The position numbers and the translations under genes are program-made. 64,000 bases of DNA from positions 3,161,001 to 3,225,000 of the forward strand of contig NZ_CP014616.1 of the NCBI RefSeq assembly GCF_001590685.1. The letters run 5' to 3'. Source of the stretch: Sporosarcina psychrophila (GTDB taxonomy: Bacteria; Bacillota; Bacilli; Bacillales_A; Planococcaceae). How positions within the stretch are numbered: the stretch's first letter is position 1; each line of letters starts with the position of its first letter. The notes beneath the pieces are model-generated. The model did not search any database. It saw only the letters and a program-made list of their open reading frames with translations, and had not been told where the DNA came from. This document shows, one piece after another, positions 18,033 through 26,969 of this stretch.

Positions 18033-19592
18033 TTATTTTGCGTATTCGACCGCCCGTGTCTCACGGATGACCGTTACTTTAATATGTCCTGGATAATCGA
18101 GCTCTTCTTCAATCCGTTTCCGGATATCTCGTGCTAGACGATGGGCTGTAATATCATCGATTTGGTCTGGGCGGACAATAATTCGAACTTCGCGTCCTGC
18201 CTGGATGGCAAATGATTTCTCCACACCGTCGTACGATTCAGAAATCTCTTCAAGTTTTTTCAGTCTGCGGATATAATTTTCAAGCGTTTCACTGCGCGCT
18301 CCTGGTCTTGCAGCGGATAATGCATCTGCTGCTGCAACCAATACGGCAATGACTGATGTCGCTTCAGTATCCCCATGATGGGATGCGATACTGTTAATAA
18401 CAACAGGATGTTCTTTGTATTTCGTTGCAAGTTCAACACCAATTTCAACGTGACTTCCTTCTACTTCATGGTCAATCGCTTTTCCGATATCATGAAGGAG
18501 TCCAGCACGTCGTGCAAGCGTAACATCTTCTCCAAGTTCTGCCGCCAATAAACCTGCTAGATAAGCAACTTCTGTTGAATGCTTCAAGACGTTTTGGCCA
18601 TAACTTGTGCGGAAACGCAATCTTCCGATGATTTTAATAAGATCTGGGTGTAGATTATGAATGCCAATATCGAAAGTTGTCTGTTCTCCAGTTTCGCGGA
18701 TGAGTTCATCCACTTCACGTCTCGATTTATCAACCATCTCTTCAATGCGTGCTGGGTGAATTCGTCCATCTTGTACAAGTTTCTCTAATGCAAGTCGTGC
18801 AGTTTCCCGACGTACCGGATCAAAGCCTGACAAGATGACCGCTTCTGGAGTATCGTCGATTATTAGGTCAATTCCTGTCAACGTTTCGAGTGTTCGGATA
18901 TTACGTCCTTCACGACCGATAATACGGCCCTTCATTTCATCGTTCGGTAGATTAACTACCGACACAGTCGTTTCAGCAACGTGGTCTGCTGCAAAACGTT
19001 GTAAAGCGATGGAAAGGATTTCACGCGATTTTTTATCCGATTCCTCTTTTGCTCGTTGCTCTGACTCTTTTGTCATTACAGCGATATCTGTAGCAAGTTC
19101 TTTCTCCACTTCACTAAGGATGAGCCTTTTCGCCTCATCACGTGTCAGTGATGATATCTTTTCAAGTTCAGTTTTCTGAACCGAAACAAGTTCTTCCGCT
19201 TTTTGTTCCATCTGTTCGATATGCTGTTGTCTTCCGGTAAGCGCTTCTTCTTTGCGCTCCAGACCTGCGTCTCTTTTATTGAGAGCTTCATCTTTACGGT
19301 CATGATTTTCTTCCCGTTGCAAAAGACGGCTTTCTTGTTTTTGCAGTTCCGCCCTTCGTTCACGGATCTCTGATTCCGCTTCAATTCTCAGTTTGTGAGT
19401 TTCATCCTTCGCTTCTAGTAGTGCCTCTTTTTTAAGAGCATCCGCTTCACGCTTCGCCTCTTCGACGATTTGTTCTGCCGTAAATTTGGCACCACTCACT
19501 TTTGAATCGTTCACTTTCTTATTAAAGAAATAGGTAACAACGGCACCAACGAGCAGACCGAGCAAAGCGGAGATAATCAATCCTAATGACAT
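18033..19592 (-). CDS. rny: Ribonuclease Y
   Basis: A 519-residue membrane-anchored endoribonuclease that starts mRNA decay. It has an N-terminal transmembrane helix (about residues 4-25), a long coiled coil (about 30-200, rich in Glu, Lys and Gln), a KH domain ([15 protein letters not shown]) and an HD domain with the metal motif [12 protein letters not shown]. The ATG at 19590-19592 stands 8 nt after a perfect AGGAGG; the GTG three codons upstream falls inside the ribosome site and is rejected. It has a promoter with overlapping dyads. RicA, its partner complex subunit, is encoded nearby. Confidence 0.97.
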   Translation of the reverse strand: MSLGLIISALLGLLVGAVVTYFFNKKVNDSKVSGAKFTAEQIVEEAKREADALKKEALLEAKDETHKLRIEAESEIRERRAELQKQESRLLQREENHDRKDEALNKRDAGLERKEEALTGRQQHIEQMEQKAEELVSVQKTELEKISSLTRDEAKRLILSEVEKELATDIAVMTKESEQRAKEESDKKSREILSIALQRFAADHVAETTVSVVNLPNDEMKGRIIGREGRNIRTLETLTGIDLIIDDTPEAVILSGFDPVRRETARLALEKLVQDGRIHPARIEEMVDKSRREVDELIRETGEQTTFDIGIHNLHPDLIKIIGRLRFRTSYGQNVLKHSTEVAYLAGLLAAELGEDVTLARRAGLLHDIGKAIDHEVEGSHVEIGVELATKYKEHPVVINSIASHHGDTEATSVIAVLVAAADALSAARPGARSETLENYIRRLKKLEEISESYDGVEKSFAIQAGREVRIIVRPDQIDDITAHRLARDIRKRIEEELDYPGHIKVTVIRETRAVEYAK

Positions 19593-19697
19593 CCAGGTCA
19601 CCTCCTCTTGCTATTCTTTTCATTTTCAGTCGGCTCATATATCAACGTACAACATACTGCCAAATTCATTTCAATGGAATGAAATTATACAATTCTA

Positions 19698-19726
19698 ATT
19701 GTATCTATGTAAATTTGACATGTCAA
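19698..19726 (-). promoter_or_regulatory. Promoter of rny with overlapping dyads
   Basis: Minus strand TTGACA (19721-19726), 17 bp, TACAAT (19698-19703). The -35 is half of the perfect palindrome TTGACATGTCAA (19715-19726). The -10 starts the inverted repeat TACAATT-AG-AATTGTA (19688-19703). A third dyad (TTCATTCC...GAAATGAA type, about 19664-19686) follows in the leader. Confidence 0.8.
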
Positions 19727-19787
19727 GGATACACAGGTCTTTGAGACACATTATTCTTGGAATAATAATAGTTTTTTCGGAGAATAT

Positions 19788-19831
19788 ATAAAAACCGATC
19801 ACGCCCTACTAAGAGGACGAATCGGCTTTTT
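19788..19831 (-). terminator. Terminator of recA
   Basis: Minus strand AAAAAGCCGAT, 21 nt loop, ATCGGTTTTT. Confidence 0.82.
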
Positions 19832-19838
19832 GTCTAAC

Positions 19839-20897
19839 TTATTCTTCACCAAGTAGCAGTTCCAACTCTTCGTCTTCGTCTACTTCATGAGCACCAATCA
19901 CATAGTTTGAGCTTGCAAGTCCATATGATTCACGAATTTTGTTGGCGATTTCCGAACGGATATCCGGGTTTTCTTTCAAGAATTGTTTCGAATTCTCTCG
20001 TCCCTGTCCGAGTCGTTCTCCTTCATAGGAATACCAAGATCCACTCTTCTGGACAACTTCGGCTTCGGCACCAAGGTCGATAATTTCTCCTTCTCGGGAA
20101 ATTCCTTCTCCGTACATAATATCAACTTCCGCTGTTTTAAACGGAGGTGCAACTTTATTTTTCACAACGCGGATTCGTGTTTTATTTCCCACTATGTCAT
20201 TGCCTTGTTTAATCGCTTCTCCACGTCTTACATCTAGGCGTACTGAAGAGTAGAATTTCAATGCGCGCCCGCCTGGAGTTACTTCAGGGCTTCCGAACAT
20301 AACGCCGACTTTTTCACGGATTTGGTTAATGAATATCGCGATTGTGTTTGACTTATTAATGGCGCCGGAAAGTTTACGCAATGCTTGTGACATAAGACGG
20401 GCTTGTAACCCGATATGCGAATCTCCCATCTCGCCTTCAATCTCTGCTTTAGGTACAAGCGCAGCAACGGAGTCCACGACAAAAATATCAACTGCCCCGC
20501 TTCGTACAAGCGCTTCAGCGATTTCAAGCGCTTGCTCTCCCGTGTCAGGCTGAGAAAGTAATAATTCATCGATATTAACGCCTAACTTACGCGCATAAAT
20601 CGGATCGAGCGCATGTTCAGCATCGATGAATGCAGCAGTTCCTCCAGCTGCTTGTACTTCTGCAATGGCATGAAGGGCAACAGTCGTTTTACCAGAACTT
20701 TCAGGTCCGTATATTTCAATGACACGGCCGCGTGGATATCCGCCTATGCCGAGTGCAGCATCAAGTGCAAGGGAGCCCGTAGAAGAAGTTTCAACTTCCA
20801 GGTTTGTTTTTTCACCCAGTTTCATAATAGATCCTTTACCAAACTGCTTTTCTATTTGTTTTAACGCCATTTCTAAGGCGGCTTTACGATCGCTCAA
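19839..20897 (-). CDS. recA: Recombinase RecA
   Basis: A 352-residue strand-exchange ATPase and LexA co-protease. Walker A is GPESSGKT at 64-71. The L1/L2 DNA-binding loop regions ([26 protein letters not shown]) and the acidic C-terminal tail ([15 protein letters not shown]) are present. It follows cinA by about 180 bp and carries a LexA box and sigma-A promoter, so it should be SOS-induced along with yneA and lexA in the same window. Confidence 0.98.
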   Translation of the reverse strand: MSDRKAALEMALKQIEKQFGKGSIMKLGEKTNLEVETSSTGSLALDAALGIGGYPRGRVIEIYGPESSGKTTVALHAIAEVQAAGGTAAFIDAEHALDPIYARKLGVNIDELLLSQPDTGEQALEIAEALVRSGAVDIFVVDSVAALVPKAEIEGEMGDSHIGLQARLMSQALRKLSGAINKSNTIAIFINQIREKVGVMFGSPEVTPGGRALKFYSSVRLDVRRGEAIKQGNDIVGNKTRIRVVKNKVAPPFKTAEVDIMYGEGISREGEIIDLGAEAEVVQKSGSWYSYEGERLGQGRENSKQFLKENPDIRSEIANKIRESYGLASSNYVIGAHEVDEDEELELLLGEE

Positions 20898-20945
20898 TTT
20901 ATTTCCTCCCTCAAGGTAATGTTTCTGTTTTTCTTACTACCTCTA

Positions 20946-20974
20946 GTATACTCCTTTAATGAGAAATACTCAAT
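20946..20974 (-). promoter_or_regulatory. Sigma-A promoter of recA
   Basis: Minus strand TTGAGT (20969-20974), 17 bp, TATACT (20946-20951). Confidence 0.75.
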
Positions 20975-20982
20975 CAAAAAGC

Positions 20983-20996
20983 GAACATTTATTCGA
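20983..20996 (-). promoter_or_regulatory. LexA box of recA
   Basis: Minus strand CGAATAAATGTTCG, 9 of 10 matches to CGAAC-N4-GTTCG, ending 8 bp upstream of the -35. Confidence 0.83.
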
Positions 20997-21073
20997 TTAA
21001 TTTTCTCGAATTAAATATATAAGTGAGAATACCTGGGTGTTTAACATTTTTAATTGAGAAAACGGCTTAAATC

Positions 21074-22327
21074 TTAACTTTGGCCTTCTTTTGTAGTTAG
21101 GTGTTTAATCAGATAATAGAGCGCAAATCTTGCTGCTCTGAGACGGTTTGCGTTTCTTGAACCCGATAGTAACAACTTAAATGTCTCTGTCTCTGCATCT
21201 GTAGAAGTGATACCAATCCACACAGTGCCGACTGGCTTCCCATCATGTGGATCTGGGCCAGCCGCACCTGTTAAACCAATTCCAATATCCGATTTGAACG
21301 TTCGTTTCACGTTTTCCGCAAGGGCAGCCGCGCATTCTGCACTGACGACACCATACTCCGCAAGTAGGGACTGCTCAATACCAAGTTGTTCTACTTTCGA
21401 TTTCTCATTGTAGACGACAATGCCACCTTCTAGTGACGAACTAATCCCTGGTTCTCCGGCCAGTTCTGCCATAAATAGACCTGCCGTCAGACTTTCCGCA
21501 GCAGCTAGTGTCCAACCGTTTCGAATGAGAAGTTCTGCAGCTTTGGATGCCAATGTATCATCATCAGTTCCGTAGATGTAGTCTCCAACTAGTAAACGTA
21601 TCTCCTCTTCTATTGGCGCAATCAGCTTCAACGCTGCATCGGTCGTTTTTGCTTTTGCAGTGAGGCGCAATGTGACCGCGTCAGCTGTTGCCAGCGGCGC
21701 AACTGTCGGATTCGTTTGTTTTTCCAAAATAGATTGAATCCGGTGTTCAAGCTCCGCCTCCCCAATACCGTAAAACTTCAGAACTCGCGATGTGATAACT
21801 TCCTGTTTGCCAGTAACACCTAACAAATAAGGAATCGCCTCATCCGTAAACATCGGCTCCATTTCATGCGGTGGACCTGGGAGAAGGATATAGCGTACTT
21901 CATCCTTTTCAACAGCCATTCCGGGTGCCATTCCTTTTCGGTTTGCTAAGACTTTCGCGCCTTTAAACACTAGTGCCTGTTTCTTATTATTCTCCGTCAT
22001 AACCCTACCGCTACGTTTGAAATATTGCTGAATATAAAGAAGTGCCTCGTCATCGCTGACTAATGTTGTACCGATATGTTTCACGATGGTTTCTTTTGTC
22101 ATGTCATCTTTCGTCGGTCCAAGTCCGCCTGTAAAGATTAGAATATCTGCACGTTTCATTGCAATTTCAATCACTTCATCCAAACGATCCGGGTTGTCGC
22201 CCACGACCGTCTGATAATGAACATCGATACCAATTTCTGCGAGTTTTAACGAAATGAATTTAGCGTTCGTATTCGTAATTTGTCCAAGTAATAACTCTGA
22301 GCCAATTGCAATAATTTCTGCCTTCAT
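21074..22327 (-). CDS. cinA: CinA-family protein (MoCF-like domain plus NMN deamidase domain)
   Basis: A 417-residue two-domain protein. The N-terminal MoCF/molybdopterin-binding-like domain (EIIAIGSELLLGQ, FTGGLGPTKDD, LLPGPPHEM) is an ADP-ribose pyrophosphatase in studied homologues. The C-terminal CinA domain (ESLTAGLFMAELAG, VVYNEKSK, GLTGAAGPD) is a nicotinamide-nucleotide amidase in several bacteria. cinA upstream of recA is a conserved Gram-positive arrangement. A 14 bp gap separates it from pgsA. Confidence 0.94.
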   Translation of the reverse strand: MKAEIIAIGSELLLGQITNTNAKFISLKLAEIGIDVHYQTVVGDNPDRLDEVIEIAMKRADILIFTGGLGPTKDDMTKETIVKHIGTTLVSDDEALLYIQQYFKRSGRVMTENNKKQALVFKGAKVLANRKGMAPGMAVEKDEVRYILLPGPPHEMEPMFTDEAIPYLLGVTGKQEVITSRVLKFYGIGEAELEHRIQSILEKQTNPTVAPLATADAVTLRLTAKAKTTDAALKLIAPIEEEIRLLVGDYIYGTDDDTLASKAAELLIRNGWTLAAAESLTAGLFMAELAGEPGISSSLEGGIVVYNEKSKVEQLGIEQSLLAEYGVVSAECAAALAENVKRTFKSDIGIGLTGAAGPDPHDGKPVGTVWIGITSTDAETETFKLLLSGSRNANRLRAARFALYYLIKHLTTKEGQS

Positions 22328-22341
22328 AGCTACTCATCCCC

Positions 22342-22920
22342 TTACATTGAATCAACCAGTACACGTCTGTTTTTATAGAAGTAATCGAAACCTGACCAAA
22401 TTGTAAAGAAGAGCGCGATGTAAAGCATGATGACACCGAATGGTACACCAATCGACTCGAAAAATATATTATTCAACAACAGCGAAGTAATGGCTAAGAT
22501 TTGTGCCACCGTTTTAATTTTCCCGAGCTGGTTGGCCGCTACGACTTCCCCGCCGCCTGCAAGGATAAGCCTAAGACCCGTCACAGCGAATTCCCGGCTA
22601 ATAATAATGATGACAATCCATGACGGTGCTATTCCAAGTTCAACAAGTATGATCAAAGCAGCAGAAACAAGCAATTTGTCCGCCAGCGGATCCAAAAATT
22701 TCCCCATATTGGTAACAAGATTATTTTTCCGAGCGATATACCCATCAAGCCAATCTGTTATAGATGCAATAATAAAAATAAGTCCACCGATTAAATGTTC
22801 TTTCATCATTTCTGTACCAGCGATAGTTATAGTGCCCAATTTAAAATCAACCAGCATGAAAACCATAAAAACTGGAATGAGCAGAACGCGTGATACGGTT
22901 ATTTTGTTTGGCAAATTCAT
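22342..22920 (-). CDS. pgsA: Phosphatidylglycerophosphate synthase
   Basis: A 192-residue membrane CDP-alcohol phosphatidyltransferase making phosphatidylglycerol phosphate from CDP-diacylglycerol, the product of CdsA at the far end of this window. The family signature DG-x2-AR-x8-G-x3-D-x3-D reads from DWLDGYIAR through [11 protein letters not shown]. About five to six hydrophobic helices follow. The ATG at 22918-22920 follows AAAGGTG; the TTG seven codons upstream overlaps that ribosome site. Confidence 0.95.
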   Translation of the reverse strand: MNLPNKITVSRVLLIPVFMVFMLVDFKLGTITIAGTEMMKEHLIGGLIFIIASITDWLDGYIARKNNLVTNMGKFLDPLADKLLVSAALIILVELGIAPSWIVIIIISREFAVTGLRLILAGGGEVVAANQLGKIKTVAQILAITSLLLNNIFFESIGVPFGVIMLYIALFFTIWSGFDYFYKNRRVLVDSM

Positions 22921-22942
22921 AAAACACACCTTTCCTTTCAAA

Positions 22943-22971
22943 GAAAATAGTCATCTAAAGTAGATGACTAT
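22943..22971 (-). terminator. Hairpin terminator/attenuator between ymfM and pgsA
   Basis: Minus strand ATAGTCATCT, 5 nt loop, AGATGACTAT, then TTTTCTTT. It touches the ymfM stop codon and lies 23 bp before the pgsA ATG, so it probably lowers read-through into pgsA. Confidence 0.72.
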
Positions 22972-23837
22972 TACTCTTTCTTGTATTCAATCATAATATT
23001 TTGTGGAACAGTATCCTGTGGTGGCACACCGTATTCAAGTAACACACCGTTGACATATATTTCTGTAGACTTAGGACGCCCAACACGGATTCGTACAGAA
23101 TCGGTAGCCGTCACATCAAATTCAATCGATTCCCCTGCTACCATAATACGTGCAGGTGTCATCCATTCTTTTCCGGAATTATCTTTTACACCAATCCAAG
23201 ATCCCCCGGTTAAACGGATTTCAAGTTTGAACGATTCTGCTCCAGTTAGTCCGTACACTGATGTTTCTCCGCTTGCGCTTTCAAAAGCTAAAGTCTGTTC
23301 CGGTTTTTCCGGTTCTACCTCTTCCTCCACAGGCTTTTCTTCTACTTTTTCCGTGTCTTTCTTAGGAGGAGTTGGTTTACTATTTTCCATTATTACCGGT
23401 TGATTCGTTTCGACGCCATTCACATCATCTTTCTTGCCAGATGACCCTTGATAGAGGGTCCAAATAACAACCACTATAACGATAATAAATAAAGCGACGA
23501 TGATTTTCGGCATCATTTCATTTAACTGATCATTATTTCTTAAACCTCTTTTACGTGTCAATGTCGACGAAGCACGCTGACCCGCCTCTTCCTCGGATGG
23601 CACTTCAGGAGACGTATTTTTATACATAGATAGCATTTCATCAGAATCTAGACCTACTGCCTCTGCATATTGTTTGATGAATGCCCGTACATAAAAAGAT
23701 CCAGGCATCATGCTGTAATCTTCATTTTCGATACCGGAGAGGTACCGTTTCTGTATTTTCGTTATTGACTGTAAATCATCCAATGTAAATCCTTTAGCCA
23801 TTCTCGCCTGCTTGAGACGATCACCTAATCCGGTCAC
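22971..23837 (-). CDS. ymfM: RodZ-like HTH membrane protein YmfM
   Basis: A 288-residue single-pass membrane protein. It has an N-terminal HTH_25 domain (LKQARMAKGFTLDDLQ, KRYLSGIENEDY), a basic linker, a transmembrane helix (about residues 112-129), a Pro/Glu/Lys-rich extracellular linker and a C-terminal DUF4115 domain (GGSWIGVKDNSGKEW; VRIRVGRPKSTEIYVNG). RodZ links MreB to the cell-wall elongation machinery. I start at the GTG 23835-23837, which follows CAGGTG and avoids overlap with ymfK; the longer frame to 23879 has no ribosome site. Confidence 0.87.
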   Translation of the reverse strand: MTGLGDRLKQARMAKGFTLDDLQSITKIQKRYLSGIENEDYSMMPGSFYVRAFIKQYAEAVGLDSDEMLSMYKNTSPEVPSEEEAGQRASSTLTRKRGLRNNDQLNEMMPKIIVALFIIVIVVVIWTLYQGSSGKKDDVNGVETNQPVIMENSKPTPPKKDTEKVEEKPVEEEVEPEKPEQTLAFESASGETSVYGLTGAESFKLEIRLTGGSWIGVKDNSGKEWMTPARIMVAGESIEFDVTATDSVRIRVGRPKSTEIYVNGVLLEYGVPPQDTVPQNIMIEYKKE

Positions 23838-23853
23838 CAAAAACACCTGCCTA

Positions 23854-24651
23854 TCAGAAGTTGAATAAACCCGATCCATCCGTTATTCCATGGTCGGACA
23901 TCATATGGTTTTTTTCCATCATTTCATATGTAATTTCTTGATCTGGTTCTGTTCTTAATTCAATAATATAATCAAAGTCTTCAATACTGTATTCCGAATG
24001 CTGAACAAACATATCCGGATGCTCCACAACTTTTATAGAGGGCATTCGCATCATTTCCCTGACAAGTTGCATGTGACGTTCGTCCTCCGCCTTACGCGTA
24101 ACGATACCGTCCAAGATGAAAATATTATCTTTTGAAAACTCATCGCCCGCTAAGTTTTTCCGCAACGTTTGCTTAATCATCGTCGACGAAAGGAATATCC
24201 ACTTTTTATTAGCACAAACACTTGCCGCTACGACTGATTCCGTCTTCCCTACTCTTGGCATCCCGCGAACACCAATCAATTTATGGCCTTCCTGTTTGAA
24301 TATTTCAGCCATGAAATCAACAAGAATCCCAAGGTCATTTCGAAGGAAACGGAACGTTTTCCTTTCGTCTGCATCACGCTGTATATAACGTCCGTGCCTG
24401 ACCGCTAGAATATCGCGCAACTTTGGCTCACGGATTTTTATTACATGAATCGTTTCCATCGTCTCGGCGATTTGTTCAAAACGCGCTATCTGGTCGTCGT
24501 TGTCAGTTCGTAGCAGCATTCCACGATGTCCGCCATCAACACCATTAATTGTAACAATGTTCACGCGCAACATTCCGAGCAACGACGAAATATCACCCAG
24601 AAGGCCAGGCCGGTTAACCTGAATTTCATATTCAAGATACCATTCACCCAT
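23854..24651 (-). CDS. ymfK: DUF3388 protein YmfK, ACT-like domain plus P-loop motif
   Basis: A 265-residue protein of unknown function conserved in the ymf cluster. Residues about 5-75 look like an ACT fold (EYEIQVNRPGLLGDISSLLG, then a beta-rich stretch). Residues 130-137, GMPRVGKT, fit Walker A (GxxxxGKT), and NIFILDGIV further on could be a Walker B-like strand. It may therefore be a ligand-regulated NTPase, but this is inference. The frame extends to 24786 without a ribosome site; the ATG at 24649-24651 after AAAGGAGTG is chosen. ymfJ, which lies upstream in B. subtilis, is missing. Confidence 0.83.
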   Translation of the reverse strand: MGEWYLEYEIQVNRPGLLGDISSLLGMLRVNIVTINGVDGGHRGMLLRTDNDDQIARFEQIAETMETIHVIKIREPKLRDILAVRHGRYIQRDADERKTFRFLRNDLGILVDFMAEIFKQEGHKLIGVRGMPRVGKTESVVAASVCANKKWIFLSSTMIKQTLRKNLAGDEFSKDNIFILDGIVTRKAEDERHMQLVREMMRMPSIKVVEHPDMFVQHSEYSIEDFDYIIELRTEPDQEITYEMMEKNHMMSDHGITDGSGLFNF

Positions 24652-24753
24652 CAGACACACACTCCTTTGTCCTTTTTTTTGAACACGCACTACTATATGA
24701 CGCACAAGAAGTAATATAGTTCTATGATAGCTGATTAAATGCATTATGAAAAG

Positions 24754-24780
24754 GAAAAAGGGGATTGTTTTAATCCCCTT
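24754..24780 (-). terminator. Terminator after ymfI
   Basis: Minus strand AAGGGGATT, 5 nt loop, AATCCCCTT, then TTTTT. It separates ymfI from ymfK. Confidence 0.82.
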
Positions 24781-24827
24781 CCCCAATCAATTACATTGCG
24801 TACAAATTTTGAATTGCGCTTGCATGC

Positions 24828-24931
24828 CTCCATGATGCAGGTATGCTACGGGGAGGGATTGAACTACATCCCCCCTTGTTGCCTTTCCACGCACTTCAAA
24901 ATTCGTGCTATCACCGGAGGCTTAAACTGAA
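24828..24931 (+). repeat. Mosaic intergenic repeat fragment
   Basis: It contains GGGGAGGGATTGAACTACAT followed by CCCCCCTTG (hairpin), which nearly matches the minus strand of 43893-43925. It ends in CCGGAGGCTTAAACTGAATT, whose CGGAGGCT also occurs in the repeats at 32083 and 54754. There is no gene. Confidence 0.65.
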
Positions 24932-24936
24932 TTAAG

Positions 24937-25671
24937 TTAAATATACCAGCCGCCGTTCACTTTCATAATTTCACCTGTCATATAATCCGCCTTGCCGCTT
25001 AACAGGAAATTAACTGCTTCAGCGACATGTGCTGGTGTCCCGGAACTCATAAGTGGTATTTCATCGATAACCATCTGTCGTTCATCTAATGGTATGTCAC
25101 TATTCATTCGCGTTTCTATCCACCCAGGTGCCACAGCGTTGACGCGTATTCCTGAAAAGGCGGCTTCTTTCGCGTATGCTTTCACAAATGCGTGTTGCGC
25201 CCCCTTCACAGCGGAGTACATCACTTCTCCTGCCGCCCCCGTATTACCCCATATCGAGCCAATCATGACAACGTACGATTGCTCAAATTTGCGTAATTGT
25301 GGAGATACCAGACTTATAAATCGTGCGGGGTTTTGTACATGGACTTTCCATAGTGCATCCATGTCTTCAGTGCTTGTTTCCGTCAACAGTTTCATCATCG
25401 ATTGCCCATTTGCAACAACAACAGCACTAATAGTACGAACTTGTTGGACGAGTAATTCTGCTCCATCTTGTGCACTGAAATCTGCTTGGACTGTTTTAAA
25501 ACTCAATTGCGGATAGGTCATACTCAGTTCCTGCTTCAAAAGAGTAGCATGTGCAGCATTTTCATTGTAATGAAGGAATAGCGACCAGCCTGCAGCCGCT
25601 AATGTTCGACTAATCGCATCGCCTATTCCACCTGATGCACCAAGTACAACGCAGTATTTCTGTTCAGTCAT
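24937..25671 (-). CDS. ymfI: Short-chain dehydrogenase/reductase YmfI
   Basis: A 244-residue classical SDR of the FabG-like type. The nucleotide-binding motif is GASGGIGDA (residues 11-19). The catalytic Ser is in IGSIWGN, and the Tyr/Lys pair is in YSAVKGA. PGWIET and NGGWYI at the end are family-typical. The substrate is unknown; proximity to ymfF/ymfH does not tell. Its ATG overlaps the ymfH stop by 4 bp (25668-25671). Confidence 0.88.
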   Translation of the reverse strand: MTEQKYCVVLGASGGIGDAISRTLAAAGWSLFLHYNENAAHATLLKQELSMTYPQLSFKTVQADFSAQDGAELLVQQVRTISAVVVANGQSMMKLLTETSTEDMDALWKVHVQNPARFISLVSPQLRKFEQSYVVMIGSIWGNTGAAGEVMYSAVKGAQHAFVKAYAKEAAFSGIRVNAVAPGWIETRMNSDIPLDERQMVIDEIPLMSSGTPAHVAEAVNFLLSGKADYMTGEIMKVNGGWYI

Positions 25672-26969
25672 TCTGCCTTATCAGCTGGAACAATTGAATA
25701 GACCGTATAACCGCTTTCATCCGAAAACGTTTGGAATGCATCTTTCAAGTTTTCGAGCGTTAATTTCTCAAGTGTTGGAACAACATCGAACAAATTCATG
25801 TTGTTAAACGTATAGCGAGTAAACTGGTTGGCGATAAACTCCGGAGAATTCAAAGAACGCATGAATTGACCAATTTTCTTTTTCCTCATTCGATTAAGTT
25901 CCAAGTCCGTGATTGGCCATGTTTCAACGGTGTTTTTCACAGTTGTTCGGATTGCTTTTTCGAGTTGTTCCGGCTGGTCTGTATCAGAACCAATCATTGC
26001 GAAACCGAAGCCATTCTCCATTGTAAAATCATAAGAAAACGACTCATCAATAAGTCCATCATTATACGTTTCTGTATAGAATTCGGATGATCTGCCAAAC
26101 AGGATATCCAGAACTAGACCCGCTGAAAGTTCCTGAATGAGCATCTCTTCTCCATCAATATCTGTATTAGTACATTTCATACCAATATTCAATTTCGGCT
26201 TCGATACGTCCATTGCAAGCTTCCGCTCAGTGATTGCTGCGGTATCCTTTTCAGTAGGGAAACTACGTACAATTTCTGCAGGATCATCGAATGTTTTTGC
26301 ATCTTGATTTTTCTTGATGAATGCCATCATCTCTTCCGGATCAACAGCACCTACAACGAAAAGCACCATGTTGGACGGATGATAGAACGTTTCATAGCAT
26401 TCATACAAATAGTCCGCCGTGATATCTTGAATCGATGCGACCGTACCAGCGATATCAATTTTCACGGGATGTTCATGAAACAGGTTTTCGATCGTACCGA
26501 AATAGAGACGCCAATCCGGCTGATCATCATACATCGTTATTTCCTGGGCAATAATACCCTTCTCTTTATCAACAGTCTTTTCCGTGAAGTACGGCTCCTG
26601 TACAAAATCAAGAAGAATTTCAGTATTGTCATATAATTTATCCGTAGCAGAGAACAAATAAGCAGTTCGTGTGAATGATGTAAACGCATTGGCAGATGCA
26701 CCGTGCACACTAAACTTTTGGAATACGTCCCCATCTTCTTTTTCGAACATTTTATGCTCAAGGAAATGGGCAATGCCATCAGGAACTGTCACTTCCTCTG
26801 TTTTTCCACGCGGGATAAATGTCCGGTCGATTGAACCATATTTAGTCGTGAACGTCACGAATGTTTTCGAAAATCCACGTTTCGGTAAAATATAGACGTC
26901 CAAACCATTGTCGAGTTTTTCATTATATAATGTTTCCTGTAAATTATCGAAGTGAATATTCTTCATCAT
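25668..26969 (-). CDS. ymfH: M16-family zinc peptidase YmfH (active-type subunit)
   Basis: A 433-residue M16 metallopeptidase with an intact inverted zinc motif HFLEH at 68-72 and a downstream glutamate in VDKEKGIIAQEI. Two M16 half-domains are visible. It lies immediately after ymfF, which lacks the zinc motif, and the two overlap by one base (TAATG). Paired active and inactive M16 proteins usually form a heterodimer enclosing the substrate. The substrate is unknown. Confidence 0.9.
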   Translation of the reverse strand: MMKNIHFDNLQETLYNEKLDNGLDVYILPKRGFSKTFVTFTTKYGSIDRTFIPRGKTEEVTVPDGIAHFLEHKMFEKEDGDVFQKFSVHGASANAFTSFTRTAYLFSATDKLYDNTEILLDFVQEPYFTEKTVDKEKGIIAQEITMYDDQPDWRLYFGTIENLFHEHPVKIDIAGTVASIQDITADYLYECYETFYHPSNMVLFVVGAVDPEEMMAFIKKNQDAKTFDDPAEIVRSFPTEKDTAAITERKLAMDVSKPKLNIGMKCTNTDIDGEEMLIQELSAGLVLDILFGRSSEFYTETYNDGLIDESFSYDFTMENGFGFAMIGSDTDQPEQLEKAIRTTVKNTVETWPITDLELNRMRKKKIGQFMRSLNSPEFIANQFTRYTFNNMNLFDVVPTLEKLTLENLKDAFQTFSDESGYTVYSIVPADKAE

